From Oceanobacillus jeddahensis (GTDB lineage: Bacteria; Bacillota; Bacilli; Bacillales; Amphibacillaceae), in contig NZ_CCDM010000005.1 of assembly GCF_000750635.1 (NCBI RefSeq), positions 1 through 64,000 of the forward strand: DNA of 64,000 nt, read 5' to 3'. The notes under the pieces are model-generated. The model ran no database searches. It worked only from the letters and a program-made list of their open reading frames with translations, and was not told the DNA's origin. The translations under genes were made by a program, and so were the position numbers. Positions within the stretch are counted from its first letter, which is position 1, and each line of letters opens with the position of its first letter. Below, piece by piece: positions 54,262 through 63,744 of this stretch.

Positions 54262-55032
54262 ATGACAACATTAACTGGAAAGGTTGCAATTGTAACAGGA
54301 GGAGCTTCCGGAATTGGATATGCGATGGTACAAAATTTACTGGAAGCTGGAGCAAAAGTAGGTGTAGCCGATTTAAACGAAGAAAAGCTGAAAGAATTGG
54401 AACAGCAGCATCAAGGGAATTTACTTGGGATTGTAACAAATGTAACCAAAGAGGATGACATTAAAAATCTTGTGAACAAAACAGTAGAAGCATTTGGTGG
54501 ATTAGATATAGCCTTTAATGTGGCTGGTGCATCTAAATCAGGAGCAATCATTGATCAGCCGGAAGAAGATTGGAATTTCACTGTTGATTTGTGTTTAAAA
54601 GGTGTTTTCCTATCTCTAAAACATGAAGCAAAATACATGAGAGAACATGGTGGTGGAGCAATTGTAAATGTTGCTTCTTTAAATGCACATGTTCCAATGC
54701 ATTATGGAGCAGCTTATTCTTCTGCAAAAGCGGGAGTGGAGATGCTTACCAAAAATGCTGCGCTTGAAATGTCCAAGCATAATATTCGTGTTAATGCTAT
54801 CTTGCCAGGTCTAGTATCAACACCGTTAACCTCCGATTTAACGGATGTCGATGCAATTAATGAAGCTTATTTGGAGCGGATCCCAATGGAGAGAGCTGGA
54901 GATCCGAAAGAGATAGCTGGTCCGGCATTATTCCTTGTCAGCGATGAGGCATCCTATGTGAATGGGGCCAGCTTACTTGTAGACGGTGGATGGGCTGTGA
55001 CAGGTTATCCGGATTTAAGCAAGTTTATGTAA
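54262..55032 (+). CDS. SDR oxidoreductase (FabG-like)
   Basis: 256 residues, classical SDR: TGGASGIGYAMV near residue 13, NVAGASKSG (variant of NNAG), Ser in VNVASLN, Tyr-Lys in YSSAKAG and C-terminal VNGASLLVDGGW. AAGGAGG before ATG. Substrate unknown; not adjacent to any clear pathway. Confidence 0.82.
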   Translation: MTTLTGKVAIVTGGASGIGYAMVQNLLEAGAKVGVADLNEEKLKELEQQHQGNLLGIVTNVTKEDDIKNLVNKTVEAFGGLDIAFNVAGASKSGAIIDQPEEDWNFTVDLCLKGVFLSLKHEAKYMREHGGGAIVNVASLNAHVPMHYGAAYSSAKAGVEMLTKNAALEMSKHNIRVNAILPGLVSTPLTSDLTDVDAINEAYLERIPMERAGDPKEIAGPALFLVSDEASYVNGASLLVDGGWAVTGYPDLSKFM

Positions 55033-55065
55033 CGAAAGCTGTTTGGTTAGGAAAATTTAGTTATA

Positions 55066-55106
55066 CTTATGCAGGAAGTAACTTTAACCTTTACTTCCTG
55101 CATAAG
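55066..55106. terminator. Perfect 16-bp hairpin after the SDR gene
   Basis: CTTATGCAGGAAGTAA pairs with TTACTTCCTGCATAAG around CTTTAACC-type loop. There is no T-run; it is followed by a second small hairpin. Confidence 0.55.
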
Positions 55107-55114
55107 ATTAGAAA

Positions 55115-55134
55115 CAAAAGAGCTGCTCTTTTTG
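55115..55134. terminator. Short bidirectional terminator
   Basis: AAAAGAG-CTG-CTCTTTT with T-rich or A-rich flanks lies between two converging genes. Confidence 0.55.
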
Positions 55135-55142
55135 CTCTTATA

Positions 55143-56204
55143 TTAATTTTTAAGTGACTTCCGAAGTATACTTATTTCCTTTAAATCCAGACTGGTTAAT
55201 TCAGATATCTCTTCATCTGAATAATTTCTGTCTAAAAGCTTTTTAGCAAAATTCCGTTCCGCTTCTGCTATTCCTTTCTCCAGGCCTTTTTCTATACCTT
55301 GTTCTATGCCTTGTTCCATACCTTTCTCCATCCCTTGTTTCATCCCTTTTTCCATACCCTTTTTTGTCGCTTCTTCCTCGATTTCTCTAAATAGTCTTCC
55401 AAATGTCGGGGTATCTCTCAACTTTTCCATTCCCATGATTTTTCCTTCCTCCTTTTCGTTTTGGGCGATTGGCAACGACTCATACAGTTTTTCCTGCAAT
55501 TCTGATGGTATCTGCAGGATATAATCAATAAAGTATAATAGGGCTGAAAGATAGGCCTCACGGTGCGAATACTTTTCGAATACCAAGCTGATAAGCTGTT
55601 GTTTAAATTGGAACCTTTCTTCATGATCTTTCTTTGCCTTGCCAGTGTTTTTACTAACATAGATTCCTGCAAGCACAGCTAAAGCGAATGGGTTATCAGA
55701 TTTTTTCAGCTTCTCCTTATCTTTTCCGTAAAATCGATAGATATTGTATGCGTAAGTTAATTCTGTTCCGTAGAAAGAGTAACGAAATGTATCTTCATAA
55801 CTCTGATGATTTGCATCTGTCAACAGGGCGATGGAATAAATCGGATGATTATACTGGTCATATATCCGGTAAAAATATTTAAACATACGCTCAGCAAAGA
55901 TTTGTTCTCCAATGGCCTGTACTTCGATGTGGATGAAAACGTATTTTTCTTCTCCGTTCTTCAGCATTATTTTGACTAATTTATCCGAATATTTTCTGCC
56001 TTTTTTTGAATTGATTACAAACTGAAAAAGTTCTATATTTTGGAAATCTGCTCCTTTTTCAAAATCAATTTCCGGATACAGATCCGGTGCAAAAAATTCC
56101 ATAAATTCTTGAAATAGTTCTTCAATTAAATTTTTCCAAAGCCCGTCATAATCCGTCTTCTTTGCATCGTAACTGTTTTTATTTTCTTCTACTGTGGTTA
56201 TCAT
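55143..56204 (-). CDS. Rpn/PD-(D/E)XK nuclease-family protein
   Basis: 353 residues from ATG 56204. N-terminal PD-(D/E)XK domain: FFAPDLYPEIDF, then VFIHIEVQAIGEQIFAERMF with the Glu-x-Gln core, and YSIALLTD. After about residue 265 lies a run of near-identical tetrads (KGME/QGME/KGMK) and a helical tail, typical of Rpn recombination-promoting nuclease/transposase-like proteins whose roles include phage defence in some hosts. The tetrads are encoded by an imperfect 12-bp DNA repeat. Confidence 0.85.
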   Translation of the reverse strand: MITTVEENKNSYDAKKTDYDGLWKNLIEELFQEFMEFFAPDLYPEIDFEKGADFQNIELFQFVINSKKGRKYSDKLVKIMLKNGEEKYVFIHIEVQAIGEQIFAERMFKYFYRIYDQYNHPIYSIALLTDANHQSYEDTFRYSFYGTELTYAYNIYRFYGKDKEKLKKSDNPFALAVLAGIYVSKNTGKAKKDHEERFQFKQQLISLVFEKYSHREAYLSALLYFIDYILQIPSELQEKLYESLPIAQNEKEEGKIMGMEKLRDTPTFGRLFREIEEEATKKGMEKGMKQGMEKGMEQGIEQGIEKGLEKGIAEAERNFAKKLLDRNYSDEEISELTSLDLKEISILRKSLKN

Positions 56205-56869
56205 TATTTTATCACATCCCCAAGTAATATTACATTTAATTTTAATCATAGGGAATTAGTGTGGAGAAAGCAAAACGGTAAAATTAGATTTCCTACATGA
56301 AAAATGGTTGTATAAATGGAATTTCAACTTGGTTTTTTACATTTTATCGGTAACAGTATGGCAGTTATATTTAATTTTTAATGATTTTTTAGGATAAAAA
56401 AGGAATGATCTTTATTTAATTACTCAATTTTCGCACCTTAAAAAGTAACTTCATTTCCATAGAAACAGGAGTTGATCGTTCTTTTGATAACTCCCTTGAC
56501 AAAGAATAGAATTTGTAGTGTAAAGCACCGTTGCGGCGGACCGTTTTGCTTTCCGACGTACAAATGTTTTCGATGGGGTGAGTAATCGCAGTCCCAACCC
56601 CAGGACGTTGCGACTTTAGTCTGCCTAGGAGCACGCTCTTCAACTAACTTTTGCCAAGAAGAGCACTTGGCAAAAGTGAATTTTCAGATGATGCTAATCC
56701 CTCAGGAGTCAAAACAGTCCGCCTCCACTAGTAAGATATTCTATACGTGGAAAACAACTCACCAAATAAATGTTTGATCAGATAGAACATATTTTTCATG
56801 CTGCATGATCAAATGATGCAAGAAGCTTAGCAAAGGTTCTTATCATTCATCGTCATTTTCCTTTGGTAT
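56205..56869. other. Intergenic region with an inverted repeat copy
   Basis: 665 bases. Apart from the minus-strand repeat fragment (56551-56624) and AT-rich DNA, nothing was seen. Confidence 0.4.
56551..56624 (-). repeat. Dispersed structured repeat, internal part, inverted
   Basis: The minus strand reads GCAGACTAAAGTCGCAACGT, CCTGGGGTTGGGACTGCGAT, TACTCACCCCATCG, then GTACGTCGGAA. This is the GC-rich insert of the long repeat. It is the only copy in this orientation. Confidence 0.6.
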
Positions 56870-57424
56870 TCAACAATGCTTGCTTATTTCCGTAATAATC
56901 CTTGCTATTTCATCTGTTGATTCCTTCATCCCGTGTTCCAGCCAGTATTCAATCACTGTAATACTTCCGCTAATAGAGTAGATGGTCATGTACTTTGCAG
57001 CCGTTTCGCTCATTTTATGTTCTGGTTCGTTAAAGTCATTCATAATATGAGTTTGGGCGGCAAACATGACTTTATGTGTGAATCTTTTATTGCCGTGTTC
57101 ACTAAAAAGAATCCGGAAATGCTCATGGCGGCTGTAGACATATTCGAGTAAATAATTTAACATCGCCAGCGCTTCTTTTTCCTGTGTATAGTCATACTGA
57201 AGCAGCGCTTGATTTAGTTCATCGATAATTTCATCCTCAATATTGGTCAGTAAATCATATTGATCGGTATAGTGGCTGTAAAAGGTAGAACGATTGATGT
57301 CGGCCTGCTCGCAAATCTCTTTAATCGTAATCGAAGAAATTGGTTTTTCTTTTAAAAGCTCCATCAGAGCATTTTTAAGAACCATCCGGGTATATCGTTT
57401 TCTGCGATCTAGTTTTTGTACCAT
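56870..57424 (-). CDS. TetR-family repressor
   Basis: 184 residues. N-terminal HTH: KPISSITIKEICEQADINRS then TFYSHYTDQYDLL (about 28-60). The C-terminal ligand domain resembles the DhaS/TetR_C_8 group. Divergent from the MmpL gene, with a palindrome over the MmpL promoter, so probably its repressor. Confidence 0.9.
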   Translation of the reverse strand: MVQKLDRRKRYTRMVLKNALMELLKEKPISSITIKEICEQADINRSTFYSHYTDQYDLLTNIEDEIIDELNQALLQYDYTQEKEALAMLNYLLEYVYSRHEHFRILFSEHGNKRFTHKVMFAAQTHIMNDFNEPEHKMSETAAKYMTIYSISGSITVIEYWLEHGMKESTDEIARIITEISKHC

Positions 57425-57515
57425 GATAAAAAACTCCTTTTTTGAACAAAATATGAAATTCTAGCTGTTTATCCAACATATAATGATTTTTTGTTGTGAA
57501 ACGTACATATTTTAA

Positions 57516-57555
57516 ACAACTGTTTGTTGTCTAACTGACAGTGTGTAGATATAAT
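57516..57555 (+). promoter_or_regulatory. MmpL promoter with overlapping palindrome
   Basis: TTGTCT (57527), 17-base spacer, TATAAT (57550). ACAACTGTTTGTTGT (57516-57530) is a perfect 5-bp inverted repeat covering the -35, and ACTGACAGT (57534-57542) a second small palindrome in the spacer. Confidence 0.6.
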
Positions 57556-57593
57556 AATAAATTATATGAATGAAATCAGCAAGGTAATGGGGA

Positions 57594-59669
57594 ATGACAG
57601 TGGCAAATTTAATTATTCGTTTTAAAAAGACAGTGGTAACACTTTTTATAATACTTATGATTCTTTCTTTAGCAGGAATCCTGTTTGTTGATGTGAATTA
57701 CAATATGCAGGATTATTTACCGGATGATGCAGAATCAACACAAGCCTTAGAAGTGATGGAGGAGGAATTTTCAAGCGGTATTGCAAATGCCAGAGTTATG
57801 GTGGGTGATGTCTCGATTCAGGAAGCGATGGAATATAAACATGCTCTGGAAGAGATAAATGGCATCACAGAAGTCCTCTGGCTGGATGATGTCGTTGATA
57901 TTCGAACACCGGTTGAAGTGTCCGACACAGATACAGTGGAGACGTATTATAAGGATGAAAATGCCCTCTTTTCCGTCACGATTGCCAGCGGAGAAGAAGT
58001 CGAGGCAACCAATGCTATTTATGATTTGGTCGGCGAAGAAAATGCGATTTCCGGAGAGGCTGTCAATACAGCAACAGAACAAGAAATGACAGGGACAGAG
58101 AGCATGTACGCGGCAGCATTGCTTGTTCCGATTATTATCATTATCCTTATCTTGTCTACCAGTTCATGGATAGAGCCGGTATTTTTCCTGACAGCCATAG
58201 GGGTATCCGTATTAATTAACTTAGGAACGAATATATTTATCGGCGAGATTTCGTTTGTTACCCAGGCAGTAGCTCCGATACTGCAGCTGGCAGTTTCCTT
58301 GGATTATGCAATCTTTCTTCTGCATAGCTTTCAGGATTACCGAAATAAAAATTACAAACCAGAAGAAGCAATGAAATCAGCTATTAAAGAATCATGGCCG
58401 GTAATCAGCACGAGTGCTTTTACCACTATTTTTGGCTTTATGGCATTGATGTTTATGCGTTTTGAGATTGGTTCCGATCTAGGGTTAAACTTAGTGAAGG
58501 GGATAGTGTTAAGTTTTATCAGCGTGATCATCTTCCTACCAGCCTTTACATTGGTATTTTATCGTTGGATTGATCGGACGCAGCATCGTGCGTTTGTTCC
58601 AACCCGTTTTGAAGGGGTTGGGAAAAAACTGCTGAAATTAAGGCTTCCTGTCCTTATCCTTGTTTTATTACTGCTTGTTCCAAGCTTTTTAGCGCAAAGC
58701 AGTACGACATTCACATACGGGATGGGAGAACCGCCCGAGGATACCCGATTAGGAACAGATGTAAGGCAGATTGAAGAAGTTTTTGGAGAATCGACTTCGG
58801 TTGTGTTACTCGTTCCTAATAACGATATAGGGAAAGAGGAGGAAATGGTTCAAGTCTTGGACAATGTAAATCATGTTTCTTCTGTTATCAGTTATGCAAC
58901 AATGGTCGGCAGTGTTATCCCGCAGGACTTTTTAGAGGAAGAGGCAACAGAACAATTTCTTTCCGAGCATTATAGCCGGATCATTATTAATACGGAAGCA
59001 GGTACAGAAGGAGATCTTCCTTTTGCGATTGTAGAAGATGTTCGGGAAATTGCTTCCGCTTATTATGGAGAAGATGCATTAACATTGGGAGAAAGTGCAT
59101 CACTATATGATATGAAAAACATTGTTTCTCAGGATAATCAGGTGGTAAATATCTTAACCATTCTTGGGGTAGGGATTGTAATTTTAGTTAATTTCCGGTC
59201 GATTTCTTTCCCAATTGTCTTATTATTGGTTATTCAGGCGGCGGTCTGGATGAATCTGGCCATTCCTTATTTTACCGGAACACCGCTTGTCTTTATCGGT
59301 TATTTGATTGTTAGTACAGTACAGCTGGCAGCAACCGTAGATTATGCGATATTATTGACGGAGACTTATAAAAATTATAGAAGATATATGCCAAAATGGA
59401 AGGCGATCAAAATGACATTGGATGATAAGATTTTTTCCATTGCTGTTTCGGCGTCCATTTTATCCATCGTCGGTTTTGTTTTATGGATGACTTCTTCCAA
59501 TCCAGTTGTCGGTTCTATCGGCTTATTGTTAGGAAGAGGGGCGCTCTTGGCATTTATTCTTGTTATCACCTTATTACCTGCATTGCTTGTATATGGAGAT
59601 ACATTGCTTCAAAAGACATCGATAGGGATGAAGTTTCACAAGGAGGAAAAACATGAGGACAACAATTAA
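57594..59669 (+). CDS. MmpL-family RND transporter
   Basis: 691 residues with two matching halves, each an extracellular loop domain plus about 5-6 membrane segments. The proton-relay Asp-Tyr pairs are SLDYAIFLLHSFQDYR (about 240) and TVDYAILLTETYKNYR (about 580). Such proteins export lipids or hydrophobic drugs. Start is ATG 57594 or GTG 57600. Overlaps the next gene by 17 bp, so the two proteins likely act together. Confidence 0.88.
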   Translation: MTVANLIIRFKKTVVTLFIILMILSLAGILFVDVNYNMQDYLPDDAESTQALEVMEEEFSSGIANARVMVGDVSIQEAMEYKHALEEINGITEVLWLDDVVDIRTPVEVSDTDTVETYYKDENALFSVTIASGEEVEATNAIYDLVGEENAISGEAVNTATEQEMTGTESMYAAALLVPIIIIILILSTSSWIEPVFFLTAIGVSVLINLGTNIFIGEISFVTQAVAPILQLAVSLDYAIFLLHSFQDYRNKNYKPEEAMKSAIKESWPVISTSAFTTIFGFMALMFMRFEIGSDLGLNLVKGIVLSFISVIIFLPAFTLVFYRWIDRTQHRAFVPTRFEGVGKKLLKLRLPVLILVLLLLVPSFLAQSSTTFTYGMGEPPEDTRLGTDVRQIEEVFGESTSVVLLVPNNDIGKEEEMVQVLDNVNHVSSVISYATMVGSVIPQDFLEEEATEQFLSEHYSRIIINTEAGTEGDLPFAIVEDVREIASAYYGEDALTLGESASLYDMKNIVSQDNQVVNILTILGVGIVILVNFRSISFPIVLLLVIQAAVWMNLAIPYFTGTPLVFIGYLIVSTVQLAATVDYAILLTETYKNYRRYMPKWKAIKMTLDDKIFSIAVSASILSIVGFVLWMTSSNPVVGSIGLLLGRGALLAFILVITLLPALLVYGDTLLQKTSIGMKFHKEEKHEDNN

Positions 59670-61458
59670 ATGGATTTGGCTTGCGCTGGCTCTATTCTTT
59701 ATTCCTTTTATAAATACAGCTGTTGCGGAAGAGTCTTCTGAGGAGAAAGAGGAAGATGCGGAAACCGAGGAAAAAAATGAGGTTATTTATGCGAATTTAG
59801 AAGCAAGTGGTGCATTAGAAAATATATACGTCGTCAATGCATTTGAATTGAATAAAACAGGAATTATTGAAGATTTCGGCAACTATGAATCTATCAAAAA
59901 TTTAACGGATACGAGTGAGATTGAACAGGACGGAAATACCATTCGTATGGACGCGACGGCAGATACTTTTTATTATCAGGGAGATCTTTCTAAGGAACTT
60001 CCATGGGATTTCACGATTACTTATTATTTAGATGGGGAAGAAGTAGATCCGCAAACGGTTATTGGAGAATCAGGGCAAGTAGAAATTGAAATAAAAGCCG
60101 AGAAAAACGAAGAAGCCGAGAGTGTTTTCTTTGATAACTATATGCTGCAAATATCACAGGCATTAAACACCGATTACTTCTATAATATCGAAGCAGAAGA
60201 CGCGACCGTAGCGAATTCTGGAAAGAATAGACAAATTGCATTTACGGTGATGCCCGGAGAAGAAGAAACCCTGACGATTCATGCGGATACTGATCAATTT
60301 GAATTAGAAGGGATGGAAATCTCAGCATTGCCTTCAGCTGTTTCTGTTGAAGGTCCGGACACAGATGCATTGACAGAGGAATTTGAAAGCTTAACAGACG
60401 CAATTGGTGAAATCAATGAAGGAGTGGGTGAGCTTGGAGATGGAATCAGTGGGTTGTCGGGTGGCTTAACCGATTTGGAAAACGGCTCTTCCGAATTTCA
60501 AAATGGTTTAAATGAGTTAAACAATTCCAGTGGTGAATTAACAGGCGCATCAGAAGAAATTAATAATGCATTTCAAGCGGTGCAGGAAGAAGTTAGTCAA
60601 ATTACAGGTGTTGATGGAATCGACCAATTAAGCGGTATGACAGAAGCAGCATCGAATATGGCGGCAGGAATGGAAGAATTAGCTAACGAGTTAGATTCGT
60701 TGTCAGCAGGCTACGGGGATGCGAAAGAAGCGTTGCAGACAGCTATGGATGAAATACCGGAAGCAACCTTAACAGAAGAGGATTTCCAAGAATTATATGA
60801 TAGTGAGCTCGATTCGGAGATGGTTGATGAATTGGTTGGCACCTATGAAGCTGCCCAAAATGCGTTAGCTGTCTATTACGAATCAGTGGAATCATTTGAT
60901 GCAGTGGAGCCGGCTTTGTCTGAATTTCAGACCTCTGCCAGCGATATTTCCAGCAATATCCGTGATTTTTCCAGTGATTTAGAGGAATCCGTCGGACAAA
61001 TAGATATTGATGAAGGACTGGATGAATTTATTACAAGCGTAGATACCATGGCTGAAAATTATAATCAATTTCATGAAGGCCTGGTTTCCTATACTAATGG
61101 TGTAAATGAACTGAGTACCTCTTATTCGGATATTCATACGGGAATTGGAGAAGCATCTTCAGGAGCAAGTGAACTTGCAACAGGGGCTGATGAATTACAG
61201 AATGGAACGAGTGAATTATATGATGCAACTCAAAATATTCCTGATGAAATGCAGGAAGAAATTGACGAGATGATTTCTCAGTATGATAAATCTGATTTCG
61301 AACCAATTTCCTTTGTGTCGGAAGAAAATAATGAAGTAACCAATTCAGTCCAATTTGTTATTCAAACAGATAGTATTAAACCAGCGGATGATACGGAAGA
61401 AGTAGAAGAAGATGAAGAGAATGAAGGGTTTTGGGATAGGTTATTGAATTTGTTTTAA
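59653..61458 (+). CDS. Secreted coiled-coil protein, YhgE-like, partner of MmpL
   Basis: 601 residues. Signal peptide (WIWLALALFFIPFINTAVAE, about 8-27), acidic linker, a beta-rich domain (about 45-235), then long heptad-like repeats (GELGDGISGLSGGLTDLENG and related at about 255-320 and 480-530) as in YhgE/Pip proteins. It has no second membrane anchor and ends in an amphipathic helix after an acidic stretch (FWDRLLNLF). Coupled to mmpL; perhaps a periplasm-like adaptor. Confidence 0.8.
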   Translation: MRTTIKWIWLALALFFIPFINTAVAEESSEEKEEDAETEEKNEVIYANLEASGALENIYVVNAFELNKTGIIEDFGNYESIKNLTDTSEIEQDGNTIRMDATADTFYYQGDLSKELPWDFTITYYLDGEEVDPQTVIGESGQVEIEIKAEKNEEAESVFFDNYMLQISQALNTDYFYNIEAEDATVANSGKNRQIAFTVMPGEEETLTIHADTDQFELEGMEISALPSAVSVEGPDTDALTEEFESLTDAIGEINEGVGELGDGISGLSGGLTDLENGSSEFQNGLNELNNSSGELTGASEEINNAFQAVQEEVSQITGVDGIDQLSGMTEAASNMAAGMEELANELDSLSAGYGDAKEALQTAMDEIPEATLTEEDFQELYDSELDSEMVDELVGTYEAAQNALAVYYESVESFDAVEPALSEFQTSASDISSNIRDFSSDLEESVGQIDIDEGLDEFITSVDTMAENYNQFHEGLVSYTNGVNELSTSYSDIHTGIGEASSGASELATGADELQNGTSELYDATQNIPDEMQEEIDEMISQYDKSDFEPISFVSEENNEVTNSVQFVIQTDSIKPADDTEEVEEDEENEGFWDRLLNLF

Positions 61459-61466
61459 AGGAAGAG

Positions 61467-61510
61467 AAGGACTGTCACACAATAAAGTACTTTATTGTGT
61501 GACAGTCCTT
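61467..61510 (+). terminator. Terminator of the mmpL operon
   Basis: AAGGACTGTCACACAATAAA and TTTATTGTGTGACAGTCCTT pair perfectly. Confidence 0.9.
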
Positions 61511-61991
61511 TGATTTATTGATGTCAATAAGTGTTTATGCTAGAGTTCATTATCATCAATAATATCCTCTGTATCATATATACCAGGTTCAAATTTTTTA
61601 TTAAATAATTTCTCTGTCATGGCATTAAAAGTATATAGAGATAAAATTTACAATTTTCTATTGAATTTAAAAAACAAATGGAGTAAACTCTTAACATAAG
61701 GTCATCTGATGACCTTATTTATTTAATTATAGCTTGTTTATTTTAAAGAAGTTATATACTCCAGTTATTATTACTATATTTCACATGGAAATAATTTTAA
61801 TAAATCAGGACCTTCACATTTGTTTGCAGTACCAAATAGAATACATATGTCTCTATCTATTTTGGCTACAAACTATGGTTACAGAGGAGATGATGCTTTT
61901 AATCCAAATTTATAGTGGAGTAAAATGCTTGACTTTGCAAACCTCTAGCAATGAATTAAAATAGATGCACGTACTAGAGGAGTTGACACTA
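61511..61991. other. lutR upstream region
   Basis: 481 AT-rich bases. One perfect palindrome (61696-61718); no gene I can support. Confidence 0.4.
61696..61718. promoter_or_regulatory. Palindrome ATAAGGTCAT-CTG-ATGACCTTAT
   Basis: A 10-bp perfect inverted repeat, followed by TTATTTATTT. It resembles FadR-type GntR operators (GGTC...GACC) and lies upstream of lutR; it could also end transcription. Confidence 0.45.
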
Positions 61992-62705
61992 ATGAAATAT
62001 AAGCGAATAAAAACTGAAAAAATATATGAACAAGTTGCTGATTCATTGATAGCTATGATTAAAGAAGGAAGTTTGAAATCAGGAGATAAACTAGATTCCG
62101 TGGAGCAATTATCGAAAAGTTTTGGCGTTGGGCGTTCTGCCATCAGGGAAGCGCTTAGCGGACTGCGTTCGATGGGATTAGTTGAAATGCGTCAAGGAGA
62201 AGGAACATATGTGAAAGCGTTTGATGCGGAACGTTTTACCCTGCCTGTAAGTACCGCATTTCTAATGAAACAAGATGATGTGAAAGAATTGTATCAAGTC
62301 CGTAAAATTTTAGAAGTCGGCACAGCAGCATTTTCGGCAGAGAGTCATACAGATAAGGACCTGGAGAAAATGGAAGAAGCATTACAGCTGATGGCAGATG
62401 CAAAAGGTAATGATCGAATTGCTGAACAGGCAGATGCAGATTTTCATTTGGCTGTAGCGCAGGCAACACAAATGAATTTATTGATTCATTTAATGGGAAG
62501 CGTTTCTGAACTGATGTCAGAAACCATACGTGAAACACGTCGAATTTTATTATACACAGAAGACCGGTCAAATATTTTATATGATGAGCATGAGCGTATC
62601 TATCAAGCAATTAAAAATAGACAAGCTGATCAAGCAAGAGAAAGAATGTATGAACATCTAGAAAATGTAGAAAAAATGCTGTTTCAAAAACTTGATAAGA
62701 ATTAA
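61992..62705 (+). CDS. lutR: GntR (FadR subfamily) regulator of lactate use, LutR-like
   Basis: 237 residues from ATG after AGAGGAG. N-terminal winged helix (KIYEQVADSLIAMIKEGSLK; SFGVGRSAIREALSGLRSMG) and all-helical FCD effector domain with metal/ligand positions DADFHLAVAQAT and DEHERIYQAI. Next to lutAB, whose expression LutR represses in Bacillus in the absence of L-lactate. Confidence 0.85.
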   Translation: MKYKRIKTEKIYEQVADSLIAMIKEGSLKSGDKLDSVEQLSKSFGVGRSAIREALSGLRSMGLVEMRQGEGTYVKAFDAERFTLPVSTAFLMKQDDVKELYQVRKILEVGTAAFSAESHTDKDLEKMEEALQLMADAKGNDRIAEQADADFHLAVAQATQMNLLIHLMGSVSELMSETIRETRRILLYTEDRSNILYDEHERIYQAIKNRQADQARERMYEHLENVEKMLFQKLDKN

Positions 62706-62712
62706 TTACCTC

Positions 62713-62971
62713 ATTTGTCACGGAGAATCACCCGTAAAACTCCCGCCTCAAAATCAAAGAGGGAAAATACATTTATTTAGGGGGGAGATCAGGTGAGCTA
62801 ACTCCCTGAATCACTCAGGCTAATTAAGTGGGAGAAGAGCAGCAGACTAAATTCGGACATCCTGGGACTGGGGCTAGGATTACTCGCCCCACCGAAAAAC
62901 CATTGCGATTACTCGTCCCGTCTTAAAGCGTTGTGCGTCGGAAACTTTTACTGAATGAAGTTTCGTTTTAT
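62713..62971 (+). repeat. Dispersed structured repeat, long form
   Basis: About 259 bases between lutR and lutA: CACGGAGAATCACCCG, ACTCCCGCCT/GGGGGGAG hairpin, AAGTGGGAGAAGAGCAGCAG, CATCCTGGGACTGGGGCTAG, GCGATTACTCGTCCCG, end AAGTTTCGTTTTAT. Some arm bases have drifted (GGGGGGAG for GGCGGGAG; CTTTTACTG for CTCCCACTG). Confidence 0.8.
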
Positions 62972-63000
62972 GGCCGGTACCAATAGAAGAGGTGGAAAAA

Positions 63001-63744
63001 ATGAAAGTATCTTTGTTCATTACATGTGTAAGTGATATTGTTTTTGCAGATGTAGGGAAGAATACAGTGGAATTATTGGAGCGATTAGGTTGTGAAGTAG
63101 ATTTTCCAGCAGCGCAAACCTGTTGCGGACAGCCTGCATATAATAGTGGTTATCTTCAAGAGGCAAAAAAAGCAATGAAGCAGATGATAAAAGCCTTTAA
63201 AGATTCAGAATATGTGGTTGGTCCTTCTGGTTCATGTGTTGGAATGCTCAGAGAATATCCGCATATATTTAAAGGTGATCCAGAATGGGAACAGCCAGCT
63301 ATTGATTTAGCGAATAAATCCTATGAAGTGACGCAATTTATTGTGGATATATTAGGTGTAACAGATGTGGGTGCTGCATTTGAAGGAAGAGTAACCTACC
63401 ATCCATCCTGCCATATGACCCGTATTTTGGGAGTAAAGGAAGCGCCAACCAAGCTGTTAAAAAACGTCAAAGGAATCGATTTTGTAGAGTTGCCAGTAAA
63501 AGAGGATTGTTGTGGATTTGGTGGTACATTTGCTGTGAAAAATGCAGACATATCTGGAGAAATGGTAAAAGAGAAATCACAGCATGTATCCGAAACAGAA
63601 GCGGAATATCTCGTCGGGGGAGACATGGGCTGTCTGATGAATATTGGTGGACGTATGCGCAGAGAAGGAAAAAACGTTAAAGTCATGCATATTACAGAAA
63701 TCCTAAATACACATGCCAAAGAACAAGGAGGAGCAACCGCATGA
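63001..63744 (+). CDS. lutA: L-lactate oxidation iron-sulfur subunit LutA
   Basis: 247 residues from ATG 63001 (GAGGTGG before it). Two CCG domains: [11 protein letters not shown] (about 41) and [13 protein letters not shown] (about 165), which bind an iron-sulfur cluster as in GlpC and heterodisulfide reductase. With LutB and LutC it oxidises L-lactate to pyruvate in biofilm-forming Bacillaceae. Overlaps lutB by 4 bp. Confidence 0.94.
   Translation: MKVSLFITCVSDIVFADVGKNTVELLERLGCEVDFPAAQTCCGQPAYNSGYLQEAKKAMKQMIKAFKDSEYVVGPSGSCVGMLREYPHIFKGDPEWEQPAIDLANKSYEVTQFIVDILGVTDVGAAFEGRVTYHPSCHMTRILGVKEAPTKLLKNVKGIDFVELPVKEDCCGFGGTFAVKNADISGEMVKEKSQHVSETEAEYLVGGDMGCLMNIGGRMRREGKNVKVMHITEILNTHAKEQGGATA

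Noticed and set aside
56416..56643. 75-codon minus-strand ORF
   Set aside because: It is produced by the GC-rich insert of the inverted repeat copy, not by a gene.
61734..61964. 76-codon plus-strand ORF before lutR
   Set aside because: No ribosome site and no recognisable composition or motif; it ends just before the real lutR ribosome site.
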